Below are positions 38,478 to 47,018 of a stretch of DNA of 64,000 nt, in pieces. The notes below the pieces were generated by a model, which was not told where the DNA came from, made no database searches, and worked only from the letters and a program-made list of their open reading frames with translations. Numbering within the stretch: the first letter of the stretch is position 1; each line of letters begins with the position of its first letter. Both the position numbers and the translations under genes were made by a program. The stretch lies in assembly GCF_004346205.1 (NCBI RefSeq), contig NZ_SMAM01000007.1, positions 32,453-96,452 of the forward strand, read 5' to 3'. Source of the DNA: Bibersteinia trehalosi. GTDB lineage: Bacteria > Pseudomonadota > Gammaproteobacteria > Enterobacterales > Pasteurellaceae.

Positions 38478-39005
38478 TTACTTTTCTATATAAAATCTAT
38501 CTTGTATCCATAAAATGGGATTATTCGTAACATATTCTGAAATTTCGTGGTACGATTTTTCATTCCTAATAATATGTTCATAATAATTTCTTTGCCATAT
38601 ATCCCAATGCATTGTATTTTTTCTAGCCCATGACGTTACTGCTGACTTAAATCCTCGAATGATAGCACCCACTGTTTGTGATGTTCCGTTAAATCCTTTA
38701 TGTAGGGGCGAATTACATTCGCCCCAATGCTCCACAGAATGAATTTCAATAATACCGTGTATATGATTTGGCATTATGACAAATTGATGTAATTTTACTT
38801 GTGGATAGTATTTTGGAATTTCTTGCCAAAATTGAACAGCGATTTTTCCTAAACGATTTAATACAACTTTATTAGAATAAATCTCTCCAAATAAACATTC
38901 TCTATTTTTACAGCATAAAGTAATAAAATATAAGCCATTTTGACGATAATCATAATGCCTTAACCGCAACGATTTTCTACGGTGCCTATTTGGGTCAAAT
39001 TTCAT
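38478..39005 (-). CDS. REP-associated tyrosine transposase (RAYT)
   Basis: IS200-related single-strand nuclease thought to mobilise REP palindromes. The HUH metal motif is His81-Ile-His83 in FVIMPNHIHGIIEI and the catalytic tyrosine is Tyr141 or Tyr142 in WQRNYYEHIIRNEKSY. RLRHYDYRQNGLYFITLCCKNR is the family N-terminus. It has 175 residues, intact. A perfect REP palindrome is embedded in its frame and encodes about residues 94-102. REP copies flank it on both sides. It interrupts dppDF and shares their strand, so read-through could express it. Confidence 0.9.
   Translation of the reverse strand: MKFDPNRHRRKSLRLRHYDYRQNGLYFITLCCKNRECLFGEIYSNKVVLNRLGKIAVQFWQEIPKYYPQVKLHQFVIMPNHIHGIIEIHSVEHWGECNSPLHKGFNGTSQTVGAIIRGFKSAVTSWARKNTMHWDIWQRNYYEHIIRNEKSYHEISEYVTNNPILWIQDRFYIEK
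38702..38725. repeat. REP palindrome inside the RAYT reading frame
   Basis: GTAG is followed by GGGCGAAT, loop TAC, ATTCGCCC, a perfect 8-base-pair stem. It is the same sequence as the dispersed REPs in the window and is read in frame on the minus strand as WGECNSPLH. Confidence 0.88.
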
Positions 39006-39023
39006 TATTCTTTTCTATGTTTA

Positions 39024-39046
39024 GGGCGAATATAATTCGCCCCTAC
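39024..39046. repeat. REP palindrome between dppD and RAYT
   Basis: GGGCGAATATAATTCGCCC followed by CTAC (GTAG on the minus strand), directly joined to an uptake core (ACAAGCGGTT). Confidence 0.82.
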
Positions 39047-39052
39047 AAGCGG

Positions 39053-40057
39053 TTAAAATGATGAATTTTTTTGCAAATTAACGCTCTGTTGTTCATTTAC
39101 ACCCAACGGAAAATGACACTTCACCTGTCTGCCGTTGATGGTTTGCATTTCTGGTTCAATGCTTCGGCATTTATCGGTTGCATAAGGGCAACGAGGATTG
39201 AGCAAACAGCCTTGTGGGCGGTCATATTTACCCGGTACAACGCCTGAAAGCGATTGCAAGCGAGATTTCCCTTCGGCAAATTCGGGCAAGGCTTTTAATA
39301 ATGCTTCGGTGTAAGGGTGGAGCGGTGCGTTGAAAATCTGTTCCGCTTTGCCTTCTTCTACGACCTGTCCTGCATACATCACAATAATTCGGTGTGCCGA
39401 TTCTGCGACCAATGCTAAATCGTGAGTAATCAAAATCAACGCCATATTTTCTTTGCGTTGTAATTCTAGCAATAAATCAATAATTTGCGCTTGAATCGTT
39501 ACGTCCAATGCGGTGGTAGGTTCGTCTGCAATTAATAATTTTGGATTGCAAGCAATCGCCATCGCAATCATCACCCGTTGGCTCATACCGCCTGAAAGTT
39601 GATGGGGATACACCTCAAGTCGTGAAACAGGATCAGGAATCCCCACCATCGTTAAAAGCTCAATGGCACGCTCTTTTCGCCATTTTTTGCTGCCACCTTG
39701 ATGCACTTTTAAAGCTTCCATAATTTGGAAACCAACCGTATAGCTTGGGTTGAGGCTGGTCATCGCGTCTTGGAAAATCATTGAAACATCTGCCCCAACG
39801 ATTTCTCGTTTTTCTTTTGGGCTAAGTTTTAGCAGATCGTGACCGTCAAAATTCAGAGCGTTAGCTGAGACTCGCCCTGGATAATCAATCAAGCCCATAA
39901 TCGCAAGGGAACTGACCGATTTGCCCGAGCCGGATTCCCCCACAATCCCTAACACTTCACCTTCATTTACCGTATAGCTAATGCGATCTACCGCTTTGAA
40001 TGGGGCTTTTTCTTCCCCGAAATGGACGGAGAGTTCGTTTACTTCTAATAATGCCAT
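39053..40057 (-). CDS. dppD: Dipeptide ABC transporter ATPase DppD
   Basis: ATPase partner of DppF. Walker [10 protein letters not shown], signature [15 protein letters not shown], Walker [13 protein letters not shown] and the C-terminal cysteine-bearing extension ([20 protein letters not shown]) are intact. Length is 334. It begins 9 bases after dppC ends. Confidence 0.94.
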   Translation of the reverse strand: MALLEVNELSVHFGEEKAPFKAVDRISYTVNEGEVLGIVGESGSGKSVSSLAIMGLIDYPGRVSANALNFDGHDLLKLSPKEKREIVGADVSMIFQDAMTSLNPSYTVGFQIMEALKVHQGGSKKWRKERAIELLTMVGIPDPVSRLEVYPHQLSGGMSQRVMIAMAIACNPKLLIADEPTTALDVTIQAQIIDLLLELQRKENMALILITHDLALVAESAHRIIVMYAGQVVEEGKAEQIFNAPLHPYTEALLKALPEFAEGKSRLQSLSGVVPGKYDRPQGCLLNPRCPYATDKCRSIEPEMQTINGRQVKCHFPLGVNEQQSVNLQKNSSF

Positions 40058-40066
40058 TTTGCTCTC

Positions 40067-40960
40067 CTACTGTTTTAATTTTGGATCAAGGGCATCACGC
40101 AAGCCATCGCCCATTAAGTTAAACGCTAATACCAACGATAAAATTGCTAAGCCTGGAATGGTAACAAGCCAGTTTGCTGCCTGCATAAAACCACGAGATT
40201 CGGCCAGCATTGTGCCGAGTTCAGGCGTTGGTGGTTGTGCACCAATGCCTAAAAAACCGAGTGCAGCAAGTTCTAAAATCGCATTAGAAATCCCCATTGT
40301 CATTTGCACGATCAGCGGTGCAAGACAGTTTGGCAAAATCACAATAAACATCAAACGCCATACACCTGCCCCTGCGACACGAGAAGCGGTCACATAATCT
40401 CGGTTTTTCTCGCTCATCACCGCCGCACGAGTTAAACGCACATAGCTTGGAATAGATACCACCGCTATCGCAATCGCTGCATTTATCAAAGACGGCCCTA
40501 AAATCGTCACTACGCCAATGGTTAAAAGTAGGCTCGGAATCGCCAGCATAATATCCACAAAACGCATAATGATAATGTCTAATGTACTGCCGTAGTAACC
40601 TGCCAATAAACCAAGCACTACGCCCAATACGCACGACATCACCACAATAATCAAGCCGATAAAGACCGATAATCTTGCACCATAAATAATGCGAGAAAGA
40701 ATATCCCGCCCAATATCGTCCGTACCAAGCAGGTGAGCCACTTTACCGCCTTCAAACCACGCAGGGGGTAAAAGTAAATCTGCACGATTTTGAGCTATTG
40801 GATCAAAAGGAGCGATAAAATCGGCAAAAACTGCCACAAAAAAGACCACAGCAATAAAGCTAAGCCCAATGACTGCGCCTTTATTCTGTTTGAAATAGTA
40901 CCAAAATTCTTGTAATGGGGTTTTCGGGGCGGGAGGATTTGCCACCGTTATTTGAGACAT
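40067..40960 (-). CDS. dppC: Dipeptide ABC transporter permease DppC
   Basis: Inner-membrane subunit with about six helices. Family motifs: LLGTDDIGRDILSRIIYGARLS, LPNCLAPLIVQ and the EAA-like coupling segment VTASRVAGAGVWRLMFIVILP, with LGFLGIGAQPPTPELGTML near the C-terminus. Length is 297. A REP pair lies between dppB and this gene. Confidence 0.95.
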   Translation of the reverse strand: MSQITVANPPAPKTPLQEFWYYFKQNKGAVIGLSFIAVVFFVAVFADFIAPFDPIAQNRADLLLPPAWFEGGKVAHLLGTDDIGRDILSRIIYGARLSVFIGLIIVVMSCVLGVVLGLLAGYYGSTLDIIIMRFVDIMLAIPSLLLTIGVVTILGPSLINAAIAIAVVSIPSYVRLTRAAVMSEKNRDYVTASRVAGAGVWRLMFIVILPNCLAPLIVQMTMGISNAILELAALGFLGIGAQPPTPELGTMLAESRGFMQAANWLVTIPGLAILSLVLAFNLMGDGLRDALDPKLKQ

Positions 40961-41019
40961 TATGAAACTCCAACTAAAAATAATTTTGCAAAAAATTGCG
41001 GAAATTTAACCGCTTAATT

Positions 41020-41092
41020 GGGCGTATGCAATACGCCCCTACAAATGTTTAATTAAGATCTTGATAGTGGTAGGGGCGTATTACATACGTCC
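41020..41092. repeat. Inverted pair of REP palindromes, dppB-dppC gap
   Basis: GGGCGTATGCAATACGCCC with trailing CTAC (41020-41042), then GTAGGGGCGTATTACATACG (from 41070). The 140-base gap consists mostly of this pair. Confidence 0.82.
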
Positions 41093-41099
41093 ATTTATA

Positions 41100-42104
41100 T
41101 TACGAATGACGAATACGAGGATTCACAATCCCGTACAATAAATCCACCGTTAAATTTACAAGGATAATGATCGTGGCAATAATCAACACTGAGCCTTGTA
41201 ACACAGGGTAGTCACGGCTGTTGATGGCATCAATAATCCATTTGCCGATGCCCGGCCAAGAGAAGATGTTCTCGGTTAATACCGCTCCAGAAAGCAGTTG
41301 CCCAACAATCAAGCCAACAACCGTTACCACTGGAATTAACGCATTACGCAAAGCGTGCACAATCACAATACGAGTGGTATTTAATCCTTTAGCTTTTGCG
41401 GTGCGAATATAGTCTTCGCCTAGCACTTCTAGCATGGATGAGCGAGTCATACGAGTAATCACAGCAAGTGGTATTGTGCCTAGCACAATAGAAGGTAAGA
41501 TCAGTGATTTGATTGCAGCCAGAAATGCTCCTGGCTCATTTGAGCGCCAAGTATCTATCAGCATAAAACCGGTTTCGGCTTCAATCCAATACTGTGAGGG
41601 TAAACGTCCAGAGGCTGGCAAACCGAGTGGCGTGGAAAAATAGAGAATTAAAATTAAGCCCCACCAGAAAATCGGCATGGAATAACCCGTTAGAGAAAGG
41701 GTGCTCACGGTATGTGAAATCCAGCTATCTTTTTTCACTGCCGCAATTACGCCAAGCGTAATACCAAAGATCAACGACCAAAGCAAAGCAAAAAAAGCGA
41801 GCTCAACAGTTGCTGGAAAAAGGGTAAAAAACTCTTTTAATACAGGTTCATTATTACGGAATGAATTGCCTAAATCCCCTTGCAGTACACCGCCAATGTA
41901 GCTGATGTATTGCTCAAAAAGTGGACGATTTAAGCCTAACTGCTCCATCATTTGTTGATGAATTTCAGGCGAAAGCCCACGTTCACCCATTCGGATCTCA
42001 ATTGGATCGCCAGGAATCAAATGCACAAGCGCAAAGGTAATCAAAGTAATGGCGATAAAGGTTGGAATCACCATTAAAATACGTTTAAGAATAAATTGAA
42101 ACAT
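41100..42104 (-). CDS. dppB: Dipeptide ABC transporter permease DppB
   Basis: Inner-membrane subunit. The N-terminal MFQFILKRILMVIPTFIAIT and LIPGDPIEIRMGERG are typical of DppB; the coupling loop is YIRTAKAKGLNTTRIVIVHALRNALIP. Length is 334. It follows dppA across a gap filled by an uptake-sequence hairpin and a REP pair. Confidence 0.95.
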   Translation of the reverse strand: MFQFILKRILMVIPTFIAITLITFALVHLIPGDPIEIRMGERGLSPEIHQQMMEQLGLNRPLFEQYISYIGGVLQGDLGNSFRNNEPVLKEFFTLFPATVELAFFALLWSLIFGITLGVIAAVKKDSWISHTVSTLSLTGYSMPIFWWGLILILYFSTPLGLPASGRLPSQYWIEAETGFMLIDTWRSNEPGAFLAAIKSLILPSIVLGTIPLAVITRMTRSSMLEVLGEDYIRTAKAKGLNTTRIVIVHALRNALIPVVTVVGLIVGQLLSGAVLTENIFSWPGIGKWIIDAINSRDYPVLQGSVLIIATIIILVNLTVDLLYGIVNPRIRHS

Positions 42105-42136
42105 TCAAAATCTCTTTGTTAGATATTTTAATAAAC

Positions 42137-42193
42137 ATAGGGGCGTACTACCTGTGCCCTAAATCTAGGTGGGCGTACACAGTACGCCCCTAC
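42137..42193. repeat. Inverted pair of REP palindromes, dppA-dppB gap
   Basis: ATAGGGGCGTACTACCTGTG (degenerate first unit) and GGGCGTACACAGTACGCCC followed by CTAC. The second unit is a good palindrome with the GTAG tag on the minus strand. Confidence 0.78.
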
Positions 42194-42205
42194 ATTCATT
42201 GATAT

Positions 42206-42254
42206 TACAAGCGGTTAATTTTTGCAAAAACATTGCAAATTTCAACCGCTTGTA
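42206..42254 (-). terminator. Uptake-sequence hairpin after dppA
   Basis: ACAAGCGGTT (42207-42216) and AACCGCTTGT (42244-42253) are inverted, with further T/A-rich pairing. It lies 23 bases beyond the dppA stop codon and probably limits read-through into dppB. Confidence 0.7.
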
Positions 42255-42276
42255 AAGGCATATTTTATATACCCAA

Positions 42277-43884
42277 TTATTTTTCTGCTAAATCTACATT
42301 GTAGAAGTTATGTAAACCAAATGGACTCATCACATAGCCTTGCACTTCTTTGCGCACAGGGAAATAGACGGTTGAGTGTGCAATGGTAATCCAAGGTGCT
42401 TGTTCTTTAAAGATGGCTTGCGCCTGTTTGTAAAGTTCAACACGTTTAGCGTGATCACTTTCTTGTGCTGCATTCACCACCACATCTTCAAATTGTTTAT
42501 GACAGAAATTAGCATAGTTTGAACCGGAAGTGACAGCCGCACAGCTTAATAGAGTGTTTAAGAAGTTGTCCGGATCACCATTGTCGCCGGTCCAGCCGAT
42601 CATAGAAGTTGCTGCTTCACCTGCGCGCAAGCGTTTTAGGTATTCGCCCCACTCGTAGCTGACGATTTTAGCATTTATACCGACAGCTTTCCAATCGGCT
42701 TGAATAAGTTCAGCCATACGACGTGCATTTGGATTATATGGGCGTGAAACCGGCATAGCCCAAAGCTCGGTATCAAATCCCTTTTCAAAACCAGCTTCTT
42801 TCAATAATGCTTTAGCTTTTTCTGGGTTATATTCATAATCTTGCACATCATCGTTATAGCTCCACATTGTTGGTGGAATTGGATTTTTTGCCACTTGCCC
42901 TGCACCTTGATACACCGCATCAACAATCGCTTGTTTATTCACCGCGTGATTTAATGCTTGGCGAACTTTTTGGTTATCTAGTGGCTTGATTTTGTTATTC
43001 AGAGCTAAATAACCCACATTCATTCCTGCCTGAGTCATTAAATTGATGTTATCGTCTTTTTTCAGATTTTCAATATCAGCTGGGTTTGGATACGGCATTG
43101 CATGGCATTCGCCTTTTTGCAATTTTGCTAAGCGAACAGAAGCATCTGGGGTAATGGCAAATACTAAGCGGTCAAGTTTTGCTTTACCTTGCCAATAATT
43201 CTCAAAGGCTTTGAAACGGATAGTTGCATCTTTTTGGTAATCAACAAATTGGAATGGGCCTGTGCCGATTGGCTGGGTATCAATTTTCTCCGGTGTGCCA
43301 GCTTTTAGCATTTTCTCAGCATACTCAGCAGAGAAAATAGCGGCAAAATCCATGCCTAAATTGGCTAAGAAAGGGGCGTTTGGCACCTTCAAGGTAAATT
43401 TTACCGTGTAATCATCCACTTTTTCGACTTTATCAATAATATTTTGCATGTCCATGCCAATAAAGTATTCATAATTTCCTCCAGATACTTTATGGAATGG
43501 GTGGTTTTCATCAAATTGACGATTAAATGAGAATACAACATCATCGGCATTAAATTCACGACTTGGTTTGAATGCTTTATTTTCGTGAAATTTTACTCCT
43601 TTGCGTAAATGAAACGTGTAGATTTTACCATCTTCACTAATCTCCCAACTTTCAGCAAGGGATGGTACTACATCGGTAGTACCTTCTTTAAAGTCAGTGA
43701 GTTTGTTGTAAATTGTACGGCCATTACTATCTAAACTCGCCCCATCTGTCACGAGCACTGGGCTCATTGCAGAAGGCGAGGCTTCTAAACAGTAAACGAA
43801 GGTTTTGGGAGCTGCGAGAGCGGCACCGGCGACGGTCATAGCTAATGTTATAAGAGAGAGTTTAGCGAAGTTTTTCTTTTTCAT
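42277..43884 (-). CDS. dppA: Periplasmic dipeptide-binding protein DppA
   Basis: Class II (SBP_bac_5) solute-binding protein delivering di- and tripeptides, and possibly heme as in relatives, to DppBCDF. The signal peptide MKKKNFAKLSLITLAMTVAGAALA is cleaved at ALA/APK. TFVYCLEASPSAMSPVLVTDGASLD and YPNPADIENLKKD match the DppA/HbpA group. Length is 535 residues. No lipobox. Strongly paralogous to the next gene upstream. It has a 260-base upstream region and heads the dpp operon. Confidence 0.93.
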   Translation of the reverse strand: MKKKNFAKLSLITLAMTVAGAALAAPKTFVYCLEASPSAMSPVLVTDGASLDSNGRTIYNKLTDFKEGTTDVVPSLAESWEISEDGKIYTFHLRKGVKFHENKAFKPSREFNADDVVFSFNRQFDENHPFHKVSGGNYEYFIGMDMQNIIDKVEKVDDYTVKFTLKVPNAPFLANLGMDFAAIFSAEYAEKMLKAGTPEKIDTQPIGTGPFQFVDYQKDATIRFKAFENYWQGKAKLDRLVFAITPDASVRLAKLQKGECHAMPYPNPADIENLKKDDNINLMTQAGMNVGYLALNNKIKPLDNQKVRQALNHAVNKQAIVDAVYQGAGQVAKNPIPPTMWSYNDDVQDYEYNPEKAKALLKEAGFEKGFDTELWAMPVSRPYNPNARRMAELIQADWKAVGINAKIVSYEWGEYLKRLRAGEAATSMIGWTGDNGDPDNFLNTLLSCAAVTSGSNYANFCHKQFEDVVVNAAQESDHAKRVELYKQAQAIFKEQAPWITIAHSTVYFPVRKEVQGYVMSPFGLHNFYNVDLAEK

Positions 43885-44112
43885 GTTTCACTCCAGATAA
43901 TGTTGTGTTGTTAAAAAGTTGTTTCATGATTTGGATAAAACGGAATATATCGAATATACAAATTTTTTTATGGATTGCAATCAATTTTTCTTATGCAAGC
44001 GGTTGGGTTTTAGAAAAAATTTACAGAATGCGTGGATATATCACCCAAATGGCTTAAATTTAGATGCCTTATTTGCAACATTAACATGTGCTAAAAAGTC
44101 GTTATAGAGTAT

Positions 44113-44140
44113 AAAAACAAGCTCAGTTTCCTGAGCTTGT
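44113..44140 (-). terminator. Terminator of the upstream DppA-like gene
   Basis: On the minus strand ACAAGCTCAG, loop GAAA, CTGAGCTTGT followed by TTTTATA. It closes the DppA-like gene (44151-45740) as a one-gene unit, separate from dppA. Confidence 0.9.
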
Positions 44141-44150
44141 AGATATGAGA

Positions 44151-45740
44151 TTAAGGCAAATCAACCGTATAAAAGTTGTGAGCTAAAAACGGACTTAAGA
44201 CATACCCCTTCACTTCTTTACGCATCGGAAAATAGACCGTTGAGTGGGCAATTGGTAACCAAGCAGCTTGTTCTTTTACGATATTTTGCGCTTTTTTGTA
44301 TAATTCTGACCGCTTGTTTTGCTCGCTGATTGTTGCAGCTTCAGTCACTAATTGATCGTACTCGGGATTACAGAACCCAGCGTAGTTTGAGCCTTGTTCG
44401 ACGGCATTACAGCTTAATAACGTATTTAAGAAATTATCAGGATCGCCATTATCGCCTGTCCAGCCCATCATGCCTGCTGTGTGTTCGCCTGCTGCCATTC
44501 GTTTAAGATATTCGCCCCATTCATAGCTGACAATTTTGGCTTCTACACCAATTTTACGCCAATCTTCTTGTACCATCTCTGCCATACGACGTGCATTTGG
44601 GTTATATGGTCGCGCGACTGGCATTGCCCAGATTTCGGTTTTAAAGCCATTCTCAAGCCCAGCTTCTTTTAATAGGGTTTTCGCTTTTTCAGGGTTGTAA
44701 TCATAATCTTCTACCTCATTGTTATAACCCCAAATGGTTGCTGGCATTGGGTTTTTCGCTTTAATGCCAGAGCCCTGATAGACTGAAGTTAAAATTTCAT
44801 CTTTATTTACCGCATAATTTAGCGCTTGGCGTACTTTTTGATTATCAAAGGGCGCTTTGCGTAAGTTAAATGTGATATAGCCAATATTTAAGCCTGATTG
44901 TTCAAGCAATTGTATGTTTGGATTGTTTTTCAATGCCTCAAGATCTGCTGGATTTGGGTATGGCATTGCTTGACATTCGTTTTTCTCTAGTTTTGCTAAA
45001 CGTACGCTGGCATCTGGTGTAATAGAGAAAACTAGACGATCTAGTTTTGCTCTACCTTGCCAATAATTGTCGAAGGCAGTGAAGCGTACAGTCGCATCTT
45101 TTTGATAGGAGTGGAATTGGAAAGCTCCAGTGCCAATCGGGGCGGTATCTAGTTTTTCTGGGGTGCCGGCAGCAAGCATTTTGTCGGCATATTCGGCGGA
45201 GAACATAGCCATAAAATCCATGGCAAGATTAGCTAAGAACGGAGCATTGGGCTTTTTTAGCTGAATTTTAAGCGTGTAATCATCAACTTTTTCTAGGTTA
45301 TCAATGATATTTTGCATATCCATACCTAAGAAGAATTCATAATTTCCCCCAGAAACTTGGTTATATGGGTTATTTGTATCTCGTTGGCGATTAATTGAAA
45401 AAATAACATCATCTGCGTTGAAATTACGGCTTGGGGTAAAGTTTTTATTGCTGTGAAATTGGACATTTTGGCGTAGAAAGAAAGTGTAAGTTTTACCATC
45501 ATCACTAATTTCCCAACGCTCGGCAAGTGAAGGTATGAGATTAGTGCTACCTTGCTCAAAATCAACGAGGCGGTTATATACGGCTTGCCCAACATCTAAA
45601 CTTGCCCCGTCTGTGACTAGCTGCGGATTTAAGCCGGCAGGCGAAGCTTCGAGGCAGTAAGTGAATGTTTTATTTTCAGCAAATACATTGGCTGAAATTG
45701 AAAGGGCAAGTAAAGTAGTGAATTTGCTTAGCTTTGTCAT
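44151..45740 (-). CDS. Second DppA-family peptide-binding protein, His-attenuated
   Basis: SBP_bac_5 peptide-binding protein, 529 residues, with signal peptide MTKLSKFTTLLALSISANVFA cleaved before ENK. TFTYCLEASPAGLNPQLVTDGASLD, MPYPNPADLEALK and WTGDNGDPDNFLNTLLSCNAV run parallel to DppA over the full length. AAGGAT precedes the ATG. It has no permease genes of its own and ends at its own terminator, so it likely uses the neighbouring DppBCDF. Upstream lies a histidine leader peptide with an attenuator, so it should be expressed when charged tRNA-His is scarce. A preference for His-containing peptides is inferred from that control, not from the protein sequence. A heme or glutathione role, as in HbpA/GbpA relatives, is possible. 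Confidence 0.88.
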   Translation of the reverse strand: MTKLSKFTTLLALSISANVFAENKTFTYCLEASPAGLNPQLVTDGASLDVGQAVYNRLVDFEQGSTNLIPSLAERWEISDDGKTYTFFLRQNVQFHSNKNFTPSRNFNADDVIFSINRQRDTNNPYNQVSGGNYEFFLGMDMQNIIDNLEKVDDYTLKIQLKKPNAPFLANLAMDFMAMFSAEYADKMLAAGTPEKLDTAPIGTGAFQFHSYQKDATVRFTAFDNYWQGRAKLDRLVFSITPDASVRLAKLEKNECQAMPYPNPADLEALKNNPNIQLLEQSGLNIGYITFNLRKAPFDNQKVRQALNYAVNKDEILTSVYQGSGIKAKNPMPATIWGYNNEVEDYDYNPEKAKTLLKEAGLENGFKTEIWAMPVARPYNPNARRMAEMVQEDWRKIGVEAKIVSYEWGEYLKRMAAGEHTAGMMGWTGDNGDPDNFLNTLLSCNAVEQGSNYAGFCNPEYDQLVTEAATISEQNKRSELYKKAQNIVKEQAAWLPIAHSTVYFPMRKEVKGYVLSPFLAHNFYTVDLP

Positions 45741-45770
45741 TGTTATATCCTTAAATTTATTAAATGCAGA

Positions 45771-45810
45771 AATTAAAAAACCCTTTCGAAAGTTACCTTC
45801 CGAAAGGGTT
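45771..45810 (-). terminator. Attenuator terminator of the histidine leader
   Basis: On the minus strand AACCCTTTCG pairs perfectly with CGAAAGGGTT (10 base pairs, 12-base loop), followed by TTTT. It lies between the His leader peptide and the DppA-like gene. Its 5' side contains TTTCGGAAG, which can pair instead with an upstream CTTCCGAAA. Confidence 0.9.
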
Positions 45811-45844
45811 GAAATTGGTTATTTTGGTGCGTTAAGCCATTTCA

Positions 45845-45865
45845 TTTCGGAAGTTATCTTCCGAA
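45845..45865 (-). promoter_or_regulatory. Antiterminator / pause hairpin of the histidine leader
   Basis: TTCGGAAG, loop, CTTCCGAA is a perfect 8-base-pair hairpin. Its minus-strand CTTCCGAAA arm is also exactly complementary (9 bases) to the terminator's TTTCGGAAG (plus-strand 45797-45805). Forming that pairing excludes the terminator. A CTTTCGG at 45880-45886, next to the leader stop codon, can pair with the same arm and complete the set of exclusive structures. Confidence 0.82.
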
Positions 45866-45887
45866 CACGCAACAAATGCCCGAAAGA

Positions 45888-45935
45888 TTAATCGGTCAAA
45901 TGATGGTGGTGATGGTTTTTAACGCTGTAGTTCAT
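45888..45935 (-). CDS. Histidine leader peptide (MNYSVKNHHHHHLTD)
   Basis: A 15-residue ORF with five consecutive His codons (CAT CAC CAC CAT CAT), ending in TAA. GGAG lies 8 bases before the ATG. The design matches his-operon leader peptides such as the E. coli one with seven His codons. A ribosome that stalls on these codons when charged tRNA-His is low would favour the antiterminator. Unusually, the gene controlled is a peptide-binding protein and not hisG. It is too short for standard gene callers. Confidence 0.92.
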   Translation of the reverse strand: MNYSVKNHHHHHLTD

Positions 45936-45962
45936 AATTTACTCCAAAATTGCATGCATCTA

Positions 45963-45991
45963 AATCTACGCTTTTAATCGAAAAATTGCAA
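45963..45991 (-). promoter_or_regulatory. Promoter of the histidine leader transcript
   Basis: On the minus strand, TTGCAA (-35) and TAGATT (-10) are separated by exactly 17 bases; transcription would begin about 20 bases before the leader ATG. Each hexamer matches consensus at 4 of 6 positions. It lies just beyond the dusA stop codon. Confidence 0.6.
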
Positions 45992-46015
45992 ATATTTTTT
46001 CATTTTATTTAGCGG

Positions 46016-47008
46016 TTAGCGAATATCTGTTGGAATAAATGCTAACGCTTGTTCAATAATTTCAATGCCAGCACCTTGTTTACACGCATTTTCACTGAGA
46101 TGCCTGCGCCACTGTCTCGCCCCTTTACAATTTTGGAAACTGCCTAGCATATGGCGAACAATGTGGTTGAGGTAAACTCCTTTGCTTAATTGTTGCTCAA
46201 CATAAGGCAGCATTTTTTCAACGGCTTGGCGCGGAGTGATGATTTTGGCATTTGGGTCAAAAAGAGCCTGATCGATTTGCCCCAATAAACTTGGGTTTTG
46301 ATATGCCTCACGCCCAACCATAACCCCATCCACAAATTGCAAATGATGTTTGATTTCATCAATTGTTTTTATTCCGCCGTTAATGCTGATTTTAAGATGA
46401 GGAAAATCTCGTTTGAGCTGATAAACCCGTTCATAATCTAGTGGTGGAATTTCACGGTTCTCCTTTGGGCTTAAACCTGAAAGCCACGCTTTGCGAGCGT
46501 GAACAATAAAATCTTCGCAATATGGTTGGATTTTTTCAATAAAATCGCATAGAAATTCATAGCTATCTAGTTCGTCAATACCGATACGATGCTTGACGGT
46601 AACGGGAATGCTAACCGCATTTTTCATTGCATCCACACACTCAGCCACCAAATCTGCTTTACCCATTAAACAAGCACCAAACATTCCATTTTGCACACGA
46701 TCCGATGGGCAGCCGACATTTAAGTTAATCTCTGAGTACCCTCGTTCTTCAACTCGTTTGGCACATTCGGCTAATTGTTTCGGATCACTGCCACCTAATT
46801 GCAGTGCAACGGGGTTTTCTGATGGATCATAAGCAAGTAGATCATATTTGGCGTGCAAGATTGCTGGGGCAGTAATCATTTCAGTATAAAGCAGTGAGTG
46901 CTGAGAAAATTGGCGATGAAAATAACGGCAGTGGCGAGTAGTCCAGTCAAGCATTGGGGCAACGGAAAAACGACCACGGTAGAAACTAGTTTGCATTGGC
47001 TGTTCCAT
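46016..47008 (-). CDS. dusA: tRNA-dihydrouridine synthase A
   Basis: FMN-dependent enzyme that reduces uridines in the tRNA D-loop. [42 protein letters not shown] (active-site cysteine) and [14 protein letters not shown] identify DusA. The ATG at 47008 (MEQPMQTSF) is taken; a TTG 12 bases earlier is less likely, and an ATG at 46996 is also possible. About 330 residues. The histidine-leader promoter follows its stop directly. Confidence 0.93.
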   Translation of the reverse strand: MEQPMQTSFYRGRFSVAPMLDWTTRHCRYFHRQFSQHSLLYTEMITAPAILHAKYDLLAYDPSENPVALQLGGSDPKQLAECAKRVEERGYSEINLNVGCPSDRVQNGMFGACLMGKADLVAECVDAMKNAVSIPVTVKHRIGIDELDSYEFLCDFIEKIQPYCEDFIVHARKAWLSGLSPKENREIPPLDYERVYQLKRDFPHLKISINGGIKTIDEIKHHLQFVDGVMVGREAYQNPSLLGQIDQALFDPNAKIITPRQAVEKMLPYVEQQLSKGVYLNHIVRHMLGSFQNCKGARQWRRHLSENACKQGAGIEIIEQALAFIPTDIR

Positions 47009-47018
47009 TTGAATATTC

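Noticed and set aside
38478..39005. Complete IS200/IS605 insertion element
   Set aside because: The protein has RAYT features and there is no tnpB; the ends are REP palindromes, not IS200-type ends.
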